Of a DNA stretch of 50,089 nt, positions 32,597 to 41,273 are shown piece after piece. Position numbers and translations under genes: made by a program. Source of the DNA: an uncultured Muribaculaceae bacterium (lineage in GTDB: Bacteria; Bacteroidota; Bacteroidia; Bacteroidales; Muribaculaceae); NCBI GenBank assembly GCA_910577355.1, contig CAJTMY010000009.1, positions 21,516 through 71,604 of the forward strand, given 5' to 3'. Each line of letters begins with the position of its first letter. The stretch's first letter is position 1. Below the pieces are notes generated by a model that saw only the letters and a program-made list of their open reading frames with translations, searched no databases and was not told the origin of the DNA.

Positions 32597-34075
32597 TTAT
32601 AGATCTGGATTGGAGGGGGCATTAGGATTTATAAGGCCTCGCGCAACGCCGACCGCCACCAGGCCCACAGCCTGCAACGGCTTAATGCCACGGTCTTTGG
32701 TGACCGTGAATTCAGGGACTTTCAGAGCAGGCAACTTGTTTAAAGATAATACTTGCGGATATGTGGTCAAGGTAAAATCGACCATATTGAAGCGGATTTT
32801 TCCAAACAATCTCAAAGACTTGAGTCCGAAGTTGCATTCGTAGTCCATTCCGGCAGGATTATCCTGCATCCGTACATCCATTACCGGAATAGTCACGGTG
32901 CTTCCGCCAAGCCGGGCTGTCATATCCGGCACACGGTAGCATTGCGAGATATGCACTCCGCCTATGCCGGCCATTCTTACAGAATCAGCGGGGGAATGGG
33001 ACATGACAAACTCCTTGTTCCTATCAAGGAAAGTCTTGTCCAAAATGCCGTACGAGGCATCGCCGGTATCAATATTCACCAGCATGGGATTGTCGTGTAT
33101 CATCCCCCGCGCCAATAGATTCATTGAGGAGGAAAAGCACATATTCGGCCGTGCATCGCTCCGCGAAGGAATATCAGAAGGAACTGATATCCGACGATTC
33201 ACAAAGTCCACGGTCAGATCCTTAAGCTGCAACATAAGTTCACTGCCGACAACGATGCCGAAGCAATCTATATATTGGTCGGCTTCCTTGTTGTTTGTCG
33301 TAAGGGTTAAAACGACAAACGGTACATCGGTCACGGTGATATTACCTAATTTCAACTCCTTGGCAATGGCATAGCGGCCCGACTGAACGCCCATGCCTCC
33401 CACCGATTCGAATGCATCCAAAGGAACCAGCCCGTATTTCAGCGCCAAAGAATCTGAGATGATGTTGACACCGGCACCGGTATCGAATGTTATGTCGGCT
33501 TCTGCCCCGTTTATGGTGGATTTGTCGAGGTGCATCAGAATGGAATTTTTATCAGCCGGCCCCACGGGCACGTATCTGAATGGCACAGAACCTTCATGAC
33601 TGTCTCCGAAACTAATGCCGTAAGGCTTATAGGCCGAAAGAGCTGCATACTTGCCTATATACCGCCGCACGCCTGCAATGGCGGCAGAGTCGAGATATTG
33701 CCGGGTGGCATCTAGTATCGATGTAAGCATGGATGCGGCTTCGGCGTTCTCTCCCGTACGGCTCAGATCCATTGCAAACATCACCGAGGAGTTGAGCATA
33801 TTGCCAAGATCAAGATTCTCGGACTGTGTGTTGAGCAGTTCCGTAAAAGCCGGTATGGATACATCTGGGCGGTTCAGGCGATTGCCGATCAAGCAACGGG
33901 AATACACCTCGAGAAAACTCCATATTGAATCTTTTGGCGCAGTTTTATAAACCGAGTCGAGGGCGAACCAATCGCCTTTGTTCATGGCATCCGCAATTTT
34001 TTCATCATAGCTCTGAGCGAAGCTTGATGAAAAAGCTGTAATCAAGGTGATCCAAATGTATATGAATCTCTTCAT
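32597..34075 (-). CDS. Secreted protein with two retropepsin-like aspartyl protease domains
   Basis: The 492-residue protein has a signal peptide (about 1-20), a helical repeat region with tetratrico-like segments (about 22-160), and two retropepsin-type domains. The first has FDTGAGVNIIS (Asp198) and a VVGSELM flap-end segment. The second has NIDTGDASYGIL (Asp336) and NFGLKSL. Retropepsins usually need two DTG units to form one active site; here both are in one chain, so the protein could be self-sufficient. Bacteroidota have many such envelope proteins with unproven substrates. A -7-like box lies at 34098-34105, and the VOC-HD gene follows two bases after its stop. Confidence 0.83.
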   Translation of the reverse strand: MKRFIYIWITLITAFSSSFAQSYDEKIADAMNKGDWFALDSVYKTAPKDSIWSFLEVYSRCLIGNRLNRPDVSIPAFTELLNTQSENLDLGNMLNSSVMFAMDLSRTGENAEAASMLTSILDATRQYLDSAAIAGVRRYIGKYAALSAYKPYGISFGDSHEGSVPFRYVPVGPADKNSILMHLDKSTINGAEADITFDTGAGVNIISDSLALKYGLVPLDAFESVGGMGVQSGRYAIAKELKLGNITVTDVPFVVLTLTTNNKEADQYIDCFGIVVGSELMLQLKDLTVDFVNRRISVPSDIPSRSDARPNMCFSSSMNLLARGMIHDNPMLVNIDTGDASYGILDKTFLDRNKEFVMSHSPADSVRMAGIGGVHISQCYRVPDMTARLGGSTVTIPVMDVRMQDNPAGMDYECNFGLKSLRLFGKIRFNMVDFTLTTYPQVLSLNKLPALKVPEFTVTKDRGIKPLQAVGLVAVGVARGLINPNAPSNPDL

Positions 34076-34097
34076 GACCTAAAAAGTTTGATAATCG

Positions 34098-34105
34098 CAA
34101 ATTTA
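34098..34105 (-). promoter_or_regulatory. -7-like box upstream of the aspartyl-protease gene
   Basis: TAAATTTG on the minus strand fits TAnnTTTG and lies 23 bases before the start codon. No -33 box is visible at 19-21 bases, so confidence is low. Confidence 0.38.
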
Positions 34106-34201
34106 GCGAAAATCAGCGATATCTCGTCCATTATCTGAAGAAAAATAATCTGTTGACGCCATAATCCCTGTATATTCCTATATAGAAACAGTTTATACAG
34201 G

Positions 34202-34237
34202 CAAAGCCTGCCACGGAGATTTCTGCGGCAGGCTTTG
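34202..34237 (-). terminator. Hairpin after the oxidoreductase operon
   Basis: An 11-bp perfect stem (CAAAGCCTGCC at 34202-34212, GGCAGGCTTTG at 34227-34237) with a 14-base loop lies 20 bases past the gamma-subunit stop. Only a short U run follows on either strand. It separates this operon from the aspartyl-protease gene. Confidence 0.62.
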
Positions 34238-34256
34238 TATATGAGTGGTGCGTATG

Positions 34257-34796
34257 TTATTTGCGGGCGAGCTCCATGCCTTTGGCGATGGCTTGCTCGT
34301 TGAGCGGGATTAGATGGTGGTGTCGCTCGGGCAATGTCTTGCGCAAAGCCTTCACCACGGCCTCAGTGTCGACGATGGGGCGGAGTGCCAGCAGCGAGCC
34401 GAGAAGTATCATATTGTAGGTCTTGGTATTGTTCATCTCGATAGCGGCTTCCATTGCATCTACCGACACTACGTTGATGTCGGTGCGTTCGGGCAGACGG
34501 TGTATGCCCGAGGGGTCATATATGAGGGTACCGCCGGGCTTCACCTTGCTCTCGAATTTGTCAAGACTCTGTTGATTGAGGATTACGGCGGTATCGTAGC
34601 GGTCGAGAACCGGCGACGAGATAGGACTGTCCGACAGAATGACTGTTACGTTGGCCGTGCCGCCGCGCTGTTCGGGGCCGTAGGCCGGCATCCATGTTAC
34701 TTCAAGGTTGTTCATCAGGCCGGCATATGCGAGAATCTTGCCCATGGAGAGGACGCCCTGGCCGCCGAATCCTGCTATGATGATTTCTTCTTTCAT
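34257..34796 (-). CDS. 2-oxoacid:ferredoxin oxidoreductase, gamma subunit
   Basis: The 179-residue protein is a pyruvate/ketoisovalerate oxidoreductase gamma subunit: IIAGFGGQGVLSMGKILA (5-22) is the classic opening, followed by MPAYGPEQRGGTANVTV and MILLGSLLAL. With the alpha, beta and ferredoxin subunits it oxidatively decarboxylates a 2-oxoacid to its acyl-CoA, passing electrons to ferredoxin. It is last in a four-gene operon with gaps of 9-15 bases. The branched-chain (Vor) or 2-oxoglutarate (Kor) substrate cannot be settled from this chain. Confidence 0.93.
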   Translation of the reverse strand: MKEEIIIAGFGGQGVLSMGKILAYAGLMNNLEVTWMPAYGPEQRGGTANVTVILSDSPISSPVLDRYDTAVILNQQSLDKFESKVKPGGTLIYDPSGIHRLPERTDINVVSVDAMEAAIEMNNTKTYNMILLGSLLALRPIVDTEAVVKALRKTLPERHHHLIPLNEQAIAKGMELARK

Positions 34797-34808
34797 TGCG
34801 ATAGGATT

Positions 34809-35570
34809 TTAAATGTTTTTAAGGTCGCCGAGGGGATAGCGCTCAAACATATGCTCTACCATCCATTCGTTGCTCTTGGCGGGCGACATCTTCCACCCCG
34901 AGTTGCAGGTCGACACGACTTCGACCACCGATGTGCCTTTGCCGTCGAGGGCGTTTTGGAAGGCTTTCTTGATGGCGGCCTTTGTCTTGCGTACAGCGGC
35001 GGGGGTGTGCACTGCCTGACGTGTCACGTAGCATGTGCCGTCGAGCGGAGCGAGAAGTTCAGTGATGCGCAGGGGATAGCCGTTGAGGTCGGCACGGCGT
35101 CCGTAGGGTGTGGTGGCTGTCTTCATGCCCAGCAGGGTTGTGGGAGCCATCTGGCCGCCGGTCATGCCGTATATGCCGTTGTTGATGAATATTATGGCAA
35201 TGTTTTCGCCGCGATTGGCGGCGTGGATTGTCTCTGCGGTGCCTATGGCGGCGAGGTCGCCGTCGCCCTGATATGTGAACACGAGCCGGTCGGGGTTGAG
35301 GCGATGGAGAGCGGTGGCGACGGCGGGTGCGCGGCCGTGGGCGGCTTCCACCCAGTCGACGTCGATATAGTTGTATGCGAATACCGCGCAGCCTACGGGG
35401 GCGACGCCGATGGTCTTGTCCTCAAGGCCCATTTCGTCGATAAGCTCGGCTATGATGCGGTGCACCACGCCGTGCGAGCATCCGGGGCAGTAGTGAGTGT
35501 TGCGGTCGTCGAGCAGGCGCGGCCGGGCGTATACTTTATTTTCGGGTTTGATGATTTCTTCGGGAGTCAT
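34809..35570 (-). CDS. 2-oxoacid:ferredoxin oxidoreductase, beta (TPP-binding) subunit
   Basis: The 253-residue protein carries the thiamine-diphosphate site: YCPGCSHGVVHR (about 27-38), GDGDLAAIGTAETIHAANR (the GDG metal-binding motif) and FINNGIYGMTGGQ (NN-type end of the TPP motif). It is of the size of two-domain-split oxidoreductase beta subunits. It is translated between the alpha subunit (9-base gap) and the gamma subunit (12-base gap). Confidence 0.94.
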   Translation of the reverse strand: MTPEEIIKPENKVYARPRLLDDRNTHYCPGCSHGVVHRIIAELIDEMGLEDKTIGVAPVGCAVFAYNYIDVDWVEAAHGRAPAVATALHRLNPDRLVFTYQGDGDLAAIGTAETIHAANRGENIAIIFINNGIYGMTGGQMAPTTLLGMKTATTPYGRRADLNGYPLRITELLAPLDGTCYVTRQAVHTPAAVRKTKAAIKKAFQNALDGKGTSVVEVVSTCNSGWKMSPAKSNEWMVEHMFERYPLGDLKNI

Positions 35571-35579
35571 GGCTACAGA

Positions 35580-36665
35580 TCATTTGATTTCGGGAAAATC
35601 TTTCTTGAGGGCATCAAGCACTTCGTCGGGATTGGGGATCATGCCGCCCATACGGCCGAAGTGGAATACAGGCACGCGGCCTTCGACGGCGAGGCGCACA
35701 TCCTCGATCATCTGTCCGGCGTTGAGCTCCACCACGAGCATTCCTTTGACGCGGCGGCTCAGTCCGGCTATCTCCTTGGTGGGGAAAGGCCACAGAGTAA
35801 TCGGGCGCAGCAGCCCCACCTTGATGCCGGCGGCGCGGGCGTCCTCGATGGCCTTGAGGCATATGCGGGCCACGGTTCCGAAGGCTACAATGAGGTATTC
35901 GGCATCTTCGGTGTAGTATTCCTGAAAGCGCACCTCGTTCTCTTGAATGCGTGCGTATGTCTCCTGGAAGCGGCGGTTGTTCTCCTCCATCTTGGGAGAG
36001 TCCATCTCGAGCGATGTCACTATGTTGCGGTGGCTGCGTCCGCGCTTGCCGGTGGTGGCCCAGGGACACTGTGCGGCTATCTCCTCGTCGGTACGGCGGG
36101 GACGGAAAGGAGGCAGCACCACTTTTTCCATCATCTGGCCCACTATGCCGTCGGCAAGAATCATGGCGGGAGTGCGGTATTTGAACGCGAGATCAAAGCC
36201 GAGGCCTACGAAGTCGGCCATCTCCTGCACGGTCGCAGGCGAGAGCACGATGAGATGGTAGTCGCCGTGGCCGCCGCCCTTGGTGGCCTGGAAATAGTCG
36301 GCCTGCGAGGGCTGGATGGTGCCGAGGCCGGGGCCGCCGCGCATCACGTTTACAATCAGGGCGGGGAGCTCTGCCGCAGCTATATAGCTGATGCCTTCCT
36401 GCTTGAGGCTCACGCCGGGCGACGACGACGATGTCATCACAGCCTTGCCCGACGAGGCTCCGCCGTATACCATGTTGATGGCGGCCACCTCGCTCTCGGC
36501 CTGTAGCACCACCATGCCGGTGGTATCCCACGGCTGCTCGTCCTCGAGCGTCTCGAGAACCTCGGACTGCGGGGTTATCGGATATCCGAAATAGCCATCC
36601 ACGCCATAGCGGATGGCGGCATGGGCTATCGCCTCATTGCCTTTCATCAATTTTACTTCTTCCAT
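35580..36665 (-). CDS. vorB: 2-oxoacid:ferredoxin oxidoreductase, alpha subunit (VorB type)
   Basis: The 361-residue chain opens with LMKGNEAIAHAAIRYGVDGY and FGYPITPQSEVLETL, then QAESEVAAINMVYGGASSGK, SSSSPGVSLKQEG and NVMRGGPGLGTIQPSQADY. This pattern is the VorB-type alpha subunit common across Bacteroidales, usually named 3-methyl-2-oxobutanoate:ferredoxin oxidoreductase; the name carries some doubt about real substrate. It supplies the pyrimidine-side domain of the TPP complex and the CoA-binding region. It stands second in the operon, after the ferredoxin gene (15-base gap). Confidence 0.94.
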   Translation of the reverse strand: MEEVKLMKGNEAIAHAAIRYGVDGYFGYPITPQSEVLETLEDEQPWDTTGMVVLQAESEVAAINMVYGGASSGKAVMTSSSSPGVSLKQEGISYIAAAELPALIVNVMRGGPGLGTIQPSQADYFQATKGGGHGDYHLIVLSPATVQEMADFVGLGFDLAFKYRTPAMILADGIVGQMMEKVVLPPFRPRRTDEEIAAQCPWATTGKRGRSHRNIVTSLEMDSPKMEENNRRFQETYARIQENEVRFQEYYTEDAEYLIVAFGTVARICLKAIEDARAAGIKVGLLRPITLWPFPTKEIAGLSRRVKGMLVVELNAGQMIEDVRLAVEGRVPVFHFGRMGGMIPNPDEVLDALKKDFPEIK

Positions 36666-36680
36666 TTCGTCAATCGCGGT

Positions 36681-36917
36681 TTAAGGGTTAGGCAATACGA
36701 CGCGATATACCTCGATACATCCGTCGGGGCACACCATAGCGCATGAAGCACATCCGATGCAAGCATCGGGATTTGCGGCAAACGCGAAGTGGTAGCCGCG
36801 GTCGTTCACTTCTTTGGGCTGGAGCAGCAGCACGTCGGTGGGGCAGGCCACAACGCACAGGTCGCAGCCTTTGCAGCGTGCATCGTCGATTGTGACAGCT
36901 CCTTTTACTTTAGCCAT
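36681..36917 (-). CDS. 2[4Fe-4S] ferredoxin subunit of the oxidoreductase
   Basis: The 78-residue protein has two cluster motifs, CKGCDLCVVAC (about 15-25) and CIGCASCAMVC (about 53-63), each followed by the expected fourth-ligand proline region (CPTD, CPDG). It is the electron-accepting delta subunit and leads the operon. A TATATTTG box lies about 70 bases upstream. Confidence 0.94.
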   Translation of the reverse strand: MAKVKGAVTIDDARCKGCDLCVVACPTDVLLLQPKEVNDRGYHFAFAANPDACIGCASCAMVCPDGCIEVYRVVLPNP

Positions 36918-36988
36918 ATTAGTCGGTTTATTGGTTGATTAGGTCTTTTTTCTTGCCGGAGGCGGGGCTGTAGCCTGCCTTCATTTTG

Positions 36989-36996
36989 CAAATATA
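36989..36996 (-). promoter_or_regulatory. -7-like box of the oxidoreductase operon
   Basis: TATATTTG on the minus strand matches TAnnTTTG. TTG triplets lie upstream but at 4 and 12 bases rather than 19-21, so the -33 element is not assigned. Confidence 0.42.
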
Positions 36997-37101
36997 CTGT
37001 CAATTTTCCAAGATTCCTACCATCTTACCCTTAAAAAATATCTAAATGTGTTTTTAAACATATATTGACAATGTTTGATCAGACCTCTTTGGGATGATGC
37101 A

Positions 37102-37132
37102 TTGTTATTTAGGTTAATTTTACGTAACTTTG
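37102..37132 (+). promoter_or_regulatory. Promoter of hflX
   Basis: TTG (37102-37104), a 20-base spacer and TAACTTTG (37125-37132) fit the Bacteroidota pattern. The transcript should start near 37138, leaving an AT-rich leader of about 18 bases before the hflX ATG. Confidence 0.68.
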
Positions 37133-37155
37133 CACCATAATAAATATAAGATAAA

Positions 37156-38376
37156 ATGAAAGAATTCGTCATAAGCAGGGAAAGTTCGGAGCGGGCTGTG
37201 CTCGTAGGCCTTATCAACGACAACCAGGACGAAGCCAAGGTAAAGGAGTATCTCGATGAGCTGGAGTTTCTGGCCGATACGGCCGGTGCCGAAACCATAG
37301 GACGCTTCACCCAGCGTCTCGACTATCCCAATCCGCGTACATTCGTGGGAAAGGGCAAGCTCGAGGAGATCAAGACGTTTGTGGAGGCCAACGAGGCGGG
37401 CATGGTGATCTTCGACGACGAGCTCACGCCCAAGCAGGTATCGAACATCGAGCGCGAGCTGCAGGTGAAGATCCTCGACCGCACGAGTCTTATCCTCGAC
37501 ATCTTCGCCCGCCGCGCGCAGACGGCTCATGCCAGGACGCAGGTGGAACTGGCCCAGTATCAGTATCTGCTGCCGCGTCTCACACGGCTGTGGACACACC
37601 TCGAGCGCCAGCGCGGCGGCATAGGCATGCGCGGCCCCGGCGAGACACAGATAGAGACCGACCGCCGTATAATTCTCGACAAGATAGCACGCCTCAAGGA
37701 GGAGTTGCGCTCAATCGACAGGCAGAAAAGCATACAGCGCAAGAACCGTGGCAAGCTCACCCGTGTGGCCCTTGTGGGGTATACCAACGTAGGCAAATCC
37801 ACACTTATGAACCTCCTTGCCAAGAGCGATGTGTTTGCCGAAAACAAGCTCTTCGCCACGCTCGACACCACTGTGCGCAAGGTGGTCATCGACAATCTGC
37901 CTTTCCTGCTCAGCGACACAGTGGGATTCATACGCAAACTGCCCACCGGCCTTATCGAATCGTTCAAATCCACCCTCGACGAGGTGCGCGAGGCCGACAT
38001 ACTGGTGCATGTGGTTGACATATCGCATCCCAACTTCGAGGATCAGATCGAGGTGGTGAACCAGACCCTGCGCGATGTATGCGGCGGCCACGACAAGCCT
38101 GTGATACTGATATTCAACAAGATCGACGCATTCAGCTATAAGCCCAAGGATGCCGACGACCTCACCCCCGCCACCCGCGAGAACATGTCGCTCGACGAGC
38201 TGCGCGCCACATGGATGGCCCGCATGAACGACAACTGCGTGTTCGTATCGGCCCGTACCGGCAAGAATATCGACGAGCTCAAGCGCAAACTCTACGACAT
38301 GGCGCGCGAGATACACCTCGCCCGATTCCCCTACAACGACCTTCTATATCAGACTTACGACGAAGATACCGAATAA
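37156..38376 (+). CDS. hflX: Ribosome-associated GTPase HflX
   Basis: The 406-residue protein has the HflX N-terminal domain (about 1-180, with FVGKGKLEEIK, VIFDDELTPKQVSN and ILDRTSLILDIFARRA), the GIGMRGPGETQIE linker and a G domain with GYTNVGKS (208-215), DTVGF (about 254) and NKID (about 321). HflX splits or rescues stalled ribosomes, in particular under heat stress. Its promoter is well defined. The next gene follows after five bases, an unusual partner for hflX. Confidence 0.96.
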   Translation: MKEFVISRESSERAVLVGLINDNQDEAKVKEYLDELEFLADTAGAETIGRFTQRLDYPNPRTFVGKGKLEEIKTFVEANEAGMVIFDDELTPKQVSNIERELQVKILDRTSLILDIFARRAQTAHARTQVELAQYQYLLPRLTRLWTHLERQRGGIGMRGPGETQIETDRRIILDKIARLKEELRSIDRQKSIQRKNRGKLTRVALVGYTNVGKSTLMNLLAKSDVFAENKLFATLDTTVRKVVIDNLPFLLSDTVGFIRKLPTGLIESFKSTLDEVREADILVHVVDISHPNFEDQIEVVNQTLRDVCGGHDKPVILIFNKIDAFSYKPKDADDLTPATRENMSLDELRATWMARMNDNCVFVSARTGKNIDELKRKLYDMAREIHLARFPYNDLLYQTYDEDTE

Positions 38377-38381
38377 CCAAA

Positions 38382-40670
38382 ATGATCATGAAGCACTTAC
38401 TTATCGCATTGGCGGCCGTGACGGCTGCTCCGGCTTTTGCAGAGACCGACATCGTGGCCACCGACGCCTACCGTTGGCACGGCGACACCATCACACAAGG
38501 CGAGTACATGGCGTATTCGCCCGACGGACTGAGCCTTATATCCACCTACTCGGCGCAGCCCGGCTATTTTATGCCTATTAACAAGGAGTGGCGTCTGAGC
38601 CGCGACATATCGGCCTACCCGCAGCTGTCCACTCCCAACAAGTTGCACACGGCAATCTATAATCTCGGTCTTGAAGAGATGATCAACGCAGTGGAGCCCG
38701 ACACCACCCTGCGTACAGGCAAGGAATGGGCCGGCGTGTGGACCCGCGACGTATCCTATTCCATACTGCTGTCGATGGCCTACCTCCAGCCCGAGGCCTC
38801 GAAAATATCGCTGATGCGCAAGGTCACACCCACCGGCCGCATAATCCAGGACACGGGCAGCGGCGGCGCGTGGCCGGTGAGCAGCGACCGCTTGATATGG
38901 GCACTGGCCGCCCATGAGGTGTATAAAGTGACAGGCGACCGCGCGTGGCTCGAATATATCTACCCTATAATAGCCGCTTCGGTGGAGGATGACCTCAAGG
39001 TGACCCAGTCAACCCCGACAGGCCTCGTAAAAGGCGAGACATCGTTCATCGACTGGCGCGAGCAGAGCTATCCCAAGTGGATGCAGACCGCCGACATATA
39101 TAATTCGGAAGCGCTCGGCACATCGGTGGTGCACGCACAGGCACTGCGCGTGCTTGCCGACATAGCCTCCGAACTCGGCCACAAGGATGAGTCACGGGAA
39201 TATGCCGCCCGCGCAGAAGCAATCGCCAAGGCAATCAACGATAATCTGTGGCTCGACGACAAAGGCTACTATGCCATGTACAACTATGGACGTATCAATC
39301 CGATAGTCAATCCCCGGGCCGAGACACTCGGCGAGTCGCTGGCCATCCTGTATGACATCGCTCCCGACGACCGCGCCCGCAGCATCACTGAGAACAATCC
39401 CACCACTCCGTTCGGCACAGCCATATTCTTCCCGCAGATCGCCGATATGCCTTCCTACCACAACAACGCCCTGTGGCCGTGGGTAGGCGCATACTGGGCT
39501 CTCGCCAATGCCAAGGCCGGAAATGGCCGCGGCGTACTCGAGGCCATAGGCGCGGTATTCCGCCCCGCGGCGCTATTCACCACCAACAAGGAAAATTTTG
39601 TGCTCGACAACGGCGACATCGCCACCGAGCTCAATTCGTCGAACATGCTCTGGTGCCTTGCCGGCAACCTTGCCTTGACACACCGCATACTTTTCGGCAT
39701 CAGTTTCGAAAAGGACGGCCTTGCCTTCCGGCCGTTCGTGCCTAAGGCACTTGCCGGAACACGCACACTTACGGGATTCAGATATCGCGGAGCCACGCTA
39801 AATATCACTGTCAACGGATATGGCAGCCAGATGAAGAGCTTCACCCTAAACGGCAAGAACCATGCGCCGTTCATTCCAGCCGATTTCAAGGGCACTGCCG
39901 ACATCGTCATCGACCTTGCCGGCAACGACGTGGACGGCATGAAGGTGAACCATACCGCCAACGTAAAAGCCCCTCTTACACCGATATCACGCCTCAGCCA
40001 CAGCCCCGAACTTGCCGGCGCCGGTGTGCCCGTCAACAATCTGCTCGAATGGAATCCAATCGAGTATATAGGCTACTACCGCGTGCTTCGCGACGGCAAG
40101 CCTGTGGCCGAGACACGCAGCACATCGTTCGATGCCATCGTTCCCGGCGAATATCAGGTGATAGGTGTAAGCACCGACTCTGTTGAATCGTTCGCATCCG
40201 AGCCGCTGGCCAACTTCGATACATTTATATATGAGATGCCCGGCGAGACCACCTTCCTCAACTCGCCCGAGATCTCCTACAAGCCCGGCGTGCCCCTGCG
40301 CGGCTATCATGGCGAGGGCTTCGTCGAGACCGACCACGCCACCGGCACCATCGACCTCGATATACCTGTGGCCGCCGAAGGAGAATACGCCATAACACTT
40401 TTATATGCCAACGGCAACGGCCCGGTGAACACCGAGAACAAATGTGCCATCCGCACCCTCGAGATCGACGGCATGCCCATAGGCACCGTAGTGATGCCGC
40501 AGCGCGGGGTGGGCAACTGGAACGACTGGGGTCGCAGCAACACTGTGCGCACCGCCCTCAAGAGCGGCAGCCACACACTTTCAATCAGCTTCCGCCCGCA
40601 GGACGAGAACATGAACCTCGGCACAAACCATGCGCTTATCGACCGCGTTATATTACAAAAGATCAAATAA
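38382..40670 (+). CDS. Secreted six-hairpin glycosidase with C-terminal carbohydrate-binding-like domain
   Basis: The 762-residue protein begins with a signal peptide; start codons at 38382 and 38388 both work. Residues about 70-480 form an (alpha/alpha)6 six-hairpin catalytic fold, shown by WAGVWTRDVSYSILLSMAYL, GGAWPVSSDRLIWALAAHEVY, GETSFIDWREQSYP and SYHNNALWPWVGAYWALA. Acidic residues in the WTRD and DWRE segments are good catalytic candidates. Next comes an Fn3-like segment (about 585-650), then a CBM6/35-like beta domain to the end (LYANGNGPVNTENKC, HALIDRVIL). Related folds occur in amylo-alpha-1,6-glucosidases, alpha-rhamnosidases and others, so I cannot name the substrate. It directly follows hflX and overlaps the next gene by one base (TAATG). 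Confidence 0.78.
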   Translation: MIMKHLLIALAAVTAAPAFAETDIVATDAYRWHGDTITQGEYMAYSPDGLSLISTYSAQPGYFMPINKEWRLSRDISAYPQLSTPNKLHTAIYNLGLEEMINAVEPDTTLRTGKEWAGVWTRDVSYSILLSMAYLQPEASKISLMRKVTPTGRIIQDTGSGGAWPVSSDRLIWALAAHEVYKVTGDRAWLEYIYPIIAASVEDDLKVTQSTPTGLVKGETSFIDWREQSYPKWMQTADIYNSEALGTSVVHAQALRVLADIASELGHKDESREYAARAEAIAKAINDNLWLDDKGYYAMYNYGRINPIVNPRAETLGESLAILYDIAPDDRARSITENNPTTPFGTAIFFPQIADMPSYHNNALWPWVGAYWALANAKAGNGRGVLEAIGAVFRPAALFTTNKENFVLDNGDIATELNSSNMLWCLAGNLALTHRILFGISFEKDGLAFRPFVPKALAGTRTLTGFRYRGATLNITVNGYGSQMKSFTLNGKNHAPFIPADFKGTADIVIDLAGNDVDGMKVNHTANVKAPLTPISRLSHSPELAGAGVPVNNLLEWNPIEYIGYYRVLRDGKPVAETRSTSFDAIVPGEYQVIGVSTDSVESFASEPLANFDTFIYEMPGETTFLNSPEISYKPGVPLRGYHGEGFVETDHATGTIDLDIPVAAEGEYAITLLYANGNGPVNTENKCAIRTLEIDGMPIGTVVMPQRGVGNWNDWGRSNTVRTALKSGSHTLSISFRPQDENMNLGTNHALIDRVILQKIK

Positions 40671-41164
40671 TGAAAAAACGTCTTCTCCTCATGGCGGCGC
40701 CGGTAATCGCAGTCGCCGCCATAGCTCAAGTAAACATAACAAAAGTCGACAAGGTGCGCCCCACCGACGAGATATTCATGGATATGGCTGTCACGGCGGC
40801 CTCACAGGCCAAAGCTGCCGGCCTCGAGCCGTCGGGCGCCGTCGTGATACTCAACGGCGCGTGGAAATCCACCGGCACACCGGCCGACGGACTCTCGCCC
40901 GAAGAAAACGCCATACAGAAAGCTCACAGCACCAGGCTTGCAGGCGCCAGGATATATACAGTGAACCAACCCACCGCACAAGCCCTAAACGCCATCATGC
41001 GCGCAGGGGCAGAAGCGGTGTATTTCGTGAACTCGTCGGCCGACGCCGTGGCAGCCGGGATCTATCCTGCCGAAGCATACGATACTGCCTTGCTAGACAG
41101 CACCCTGCGACCTGTACCGGCCTATCAGATACCCTACCCCCCTGCAGCGGCGATCATAAAATAA
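40670..41164 (+). CDS. Secreted deaminase-fold protein lacking zinc ligands (probable pseudoenzyme)
   Basis: The 164-residue product has a signal peptide (about 1-19) followed by a cytidine/guanine-deaminase-like fold. EIFMDMAVTAASQAKAAG, GAVVILNGAWKSTGT, LAGARIYTVNQPTAQALNAI (90-109) and AEAVYFVNSSADAVAAGIY align with the course of GuaD-type deaminases. The zinc-binding signatures are missing: PCxxC reads PTAQAL (101-106), and no HAE stands before the helix, where the sequence is SPEENAI. An active deaminase is therefore unlikely. Export is also unusual for this fold. The start overlaps the glycosidase stop (TAATG), so it is probably translated with that enzyme and may bind a ligand or partner. 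The alignment is by eye, so the family call is moderate. Confidence 0.66.
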   Translation: MKKRLLLMAAPVIAVAAIAQVNITKVDKVRPTDEIFMDMAVTAASQAKAAGLEPSGAVVILNGAWKSTGTPADGLSPEENAIQKAHSTRLAGARIYTVNQPTAQALNAIMRAGAEAVYFVNSSADAVAAGIYPAEAYDTALLDSTLRPVPAYQIPYPPAAAIIK

Positions 41165-41193
41165 AATACAGCCGCAGGCTGCCAAAAAAATTC

Positions 41194-41228
41194 AATACGA
41201 ACCATCGGACGTGTCCGATGGTTGTATT
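41194..41228 (+). terminator. Hairpin after the glycosidase/pseudo-deaminase operon
   Basis: Arms 41194-41210 (AATACGAACCATCGGAC) and 41213-41228 (GTCCGATGGTTGTATT) pair over 16 bases with one bulged G. The sequence after it is AT-rich but lacks a clear U-tract. It lies 30 bases after the stop and 46 bases before tamB. Confidence 0.58.
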
Positions 41229-41273
41229 ATATGTAATTCGTCCTATCGAACCAACTAATTCATCATCATCCCC

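Noticed and set aside
34076..34256. Possible tRNA or other small RNA in this gap
   Set aside because: No cloverleaf or other RNA family could be traced; the only clear structure is the terminator hairpin.
34314..36506. 730-codon open frame on the plus strand across the oxidoreductase operon
   Set aside because: It is antisense to three well-supported subunits. Its predicted product is Gly/His/Val-rich without domain signs, so it is a codon-bias shadow.
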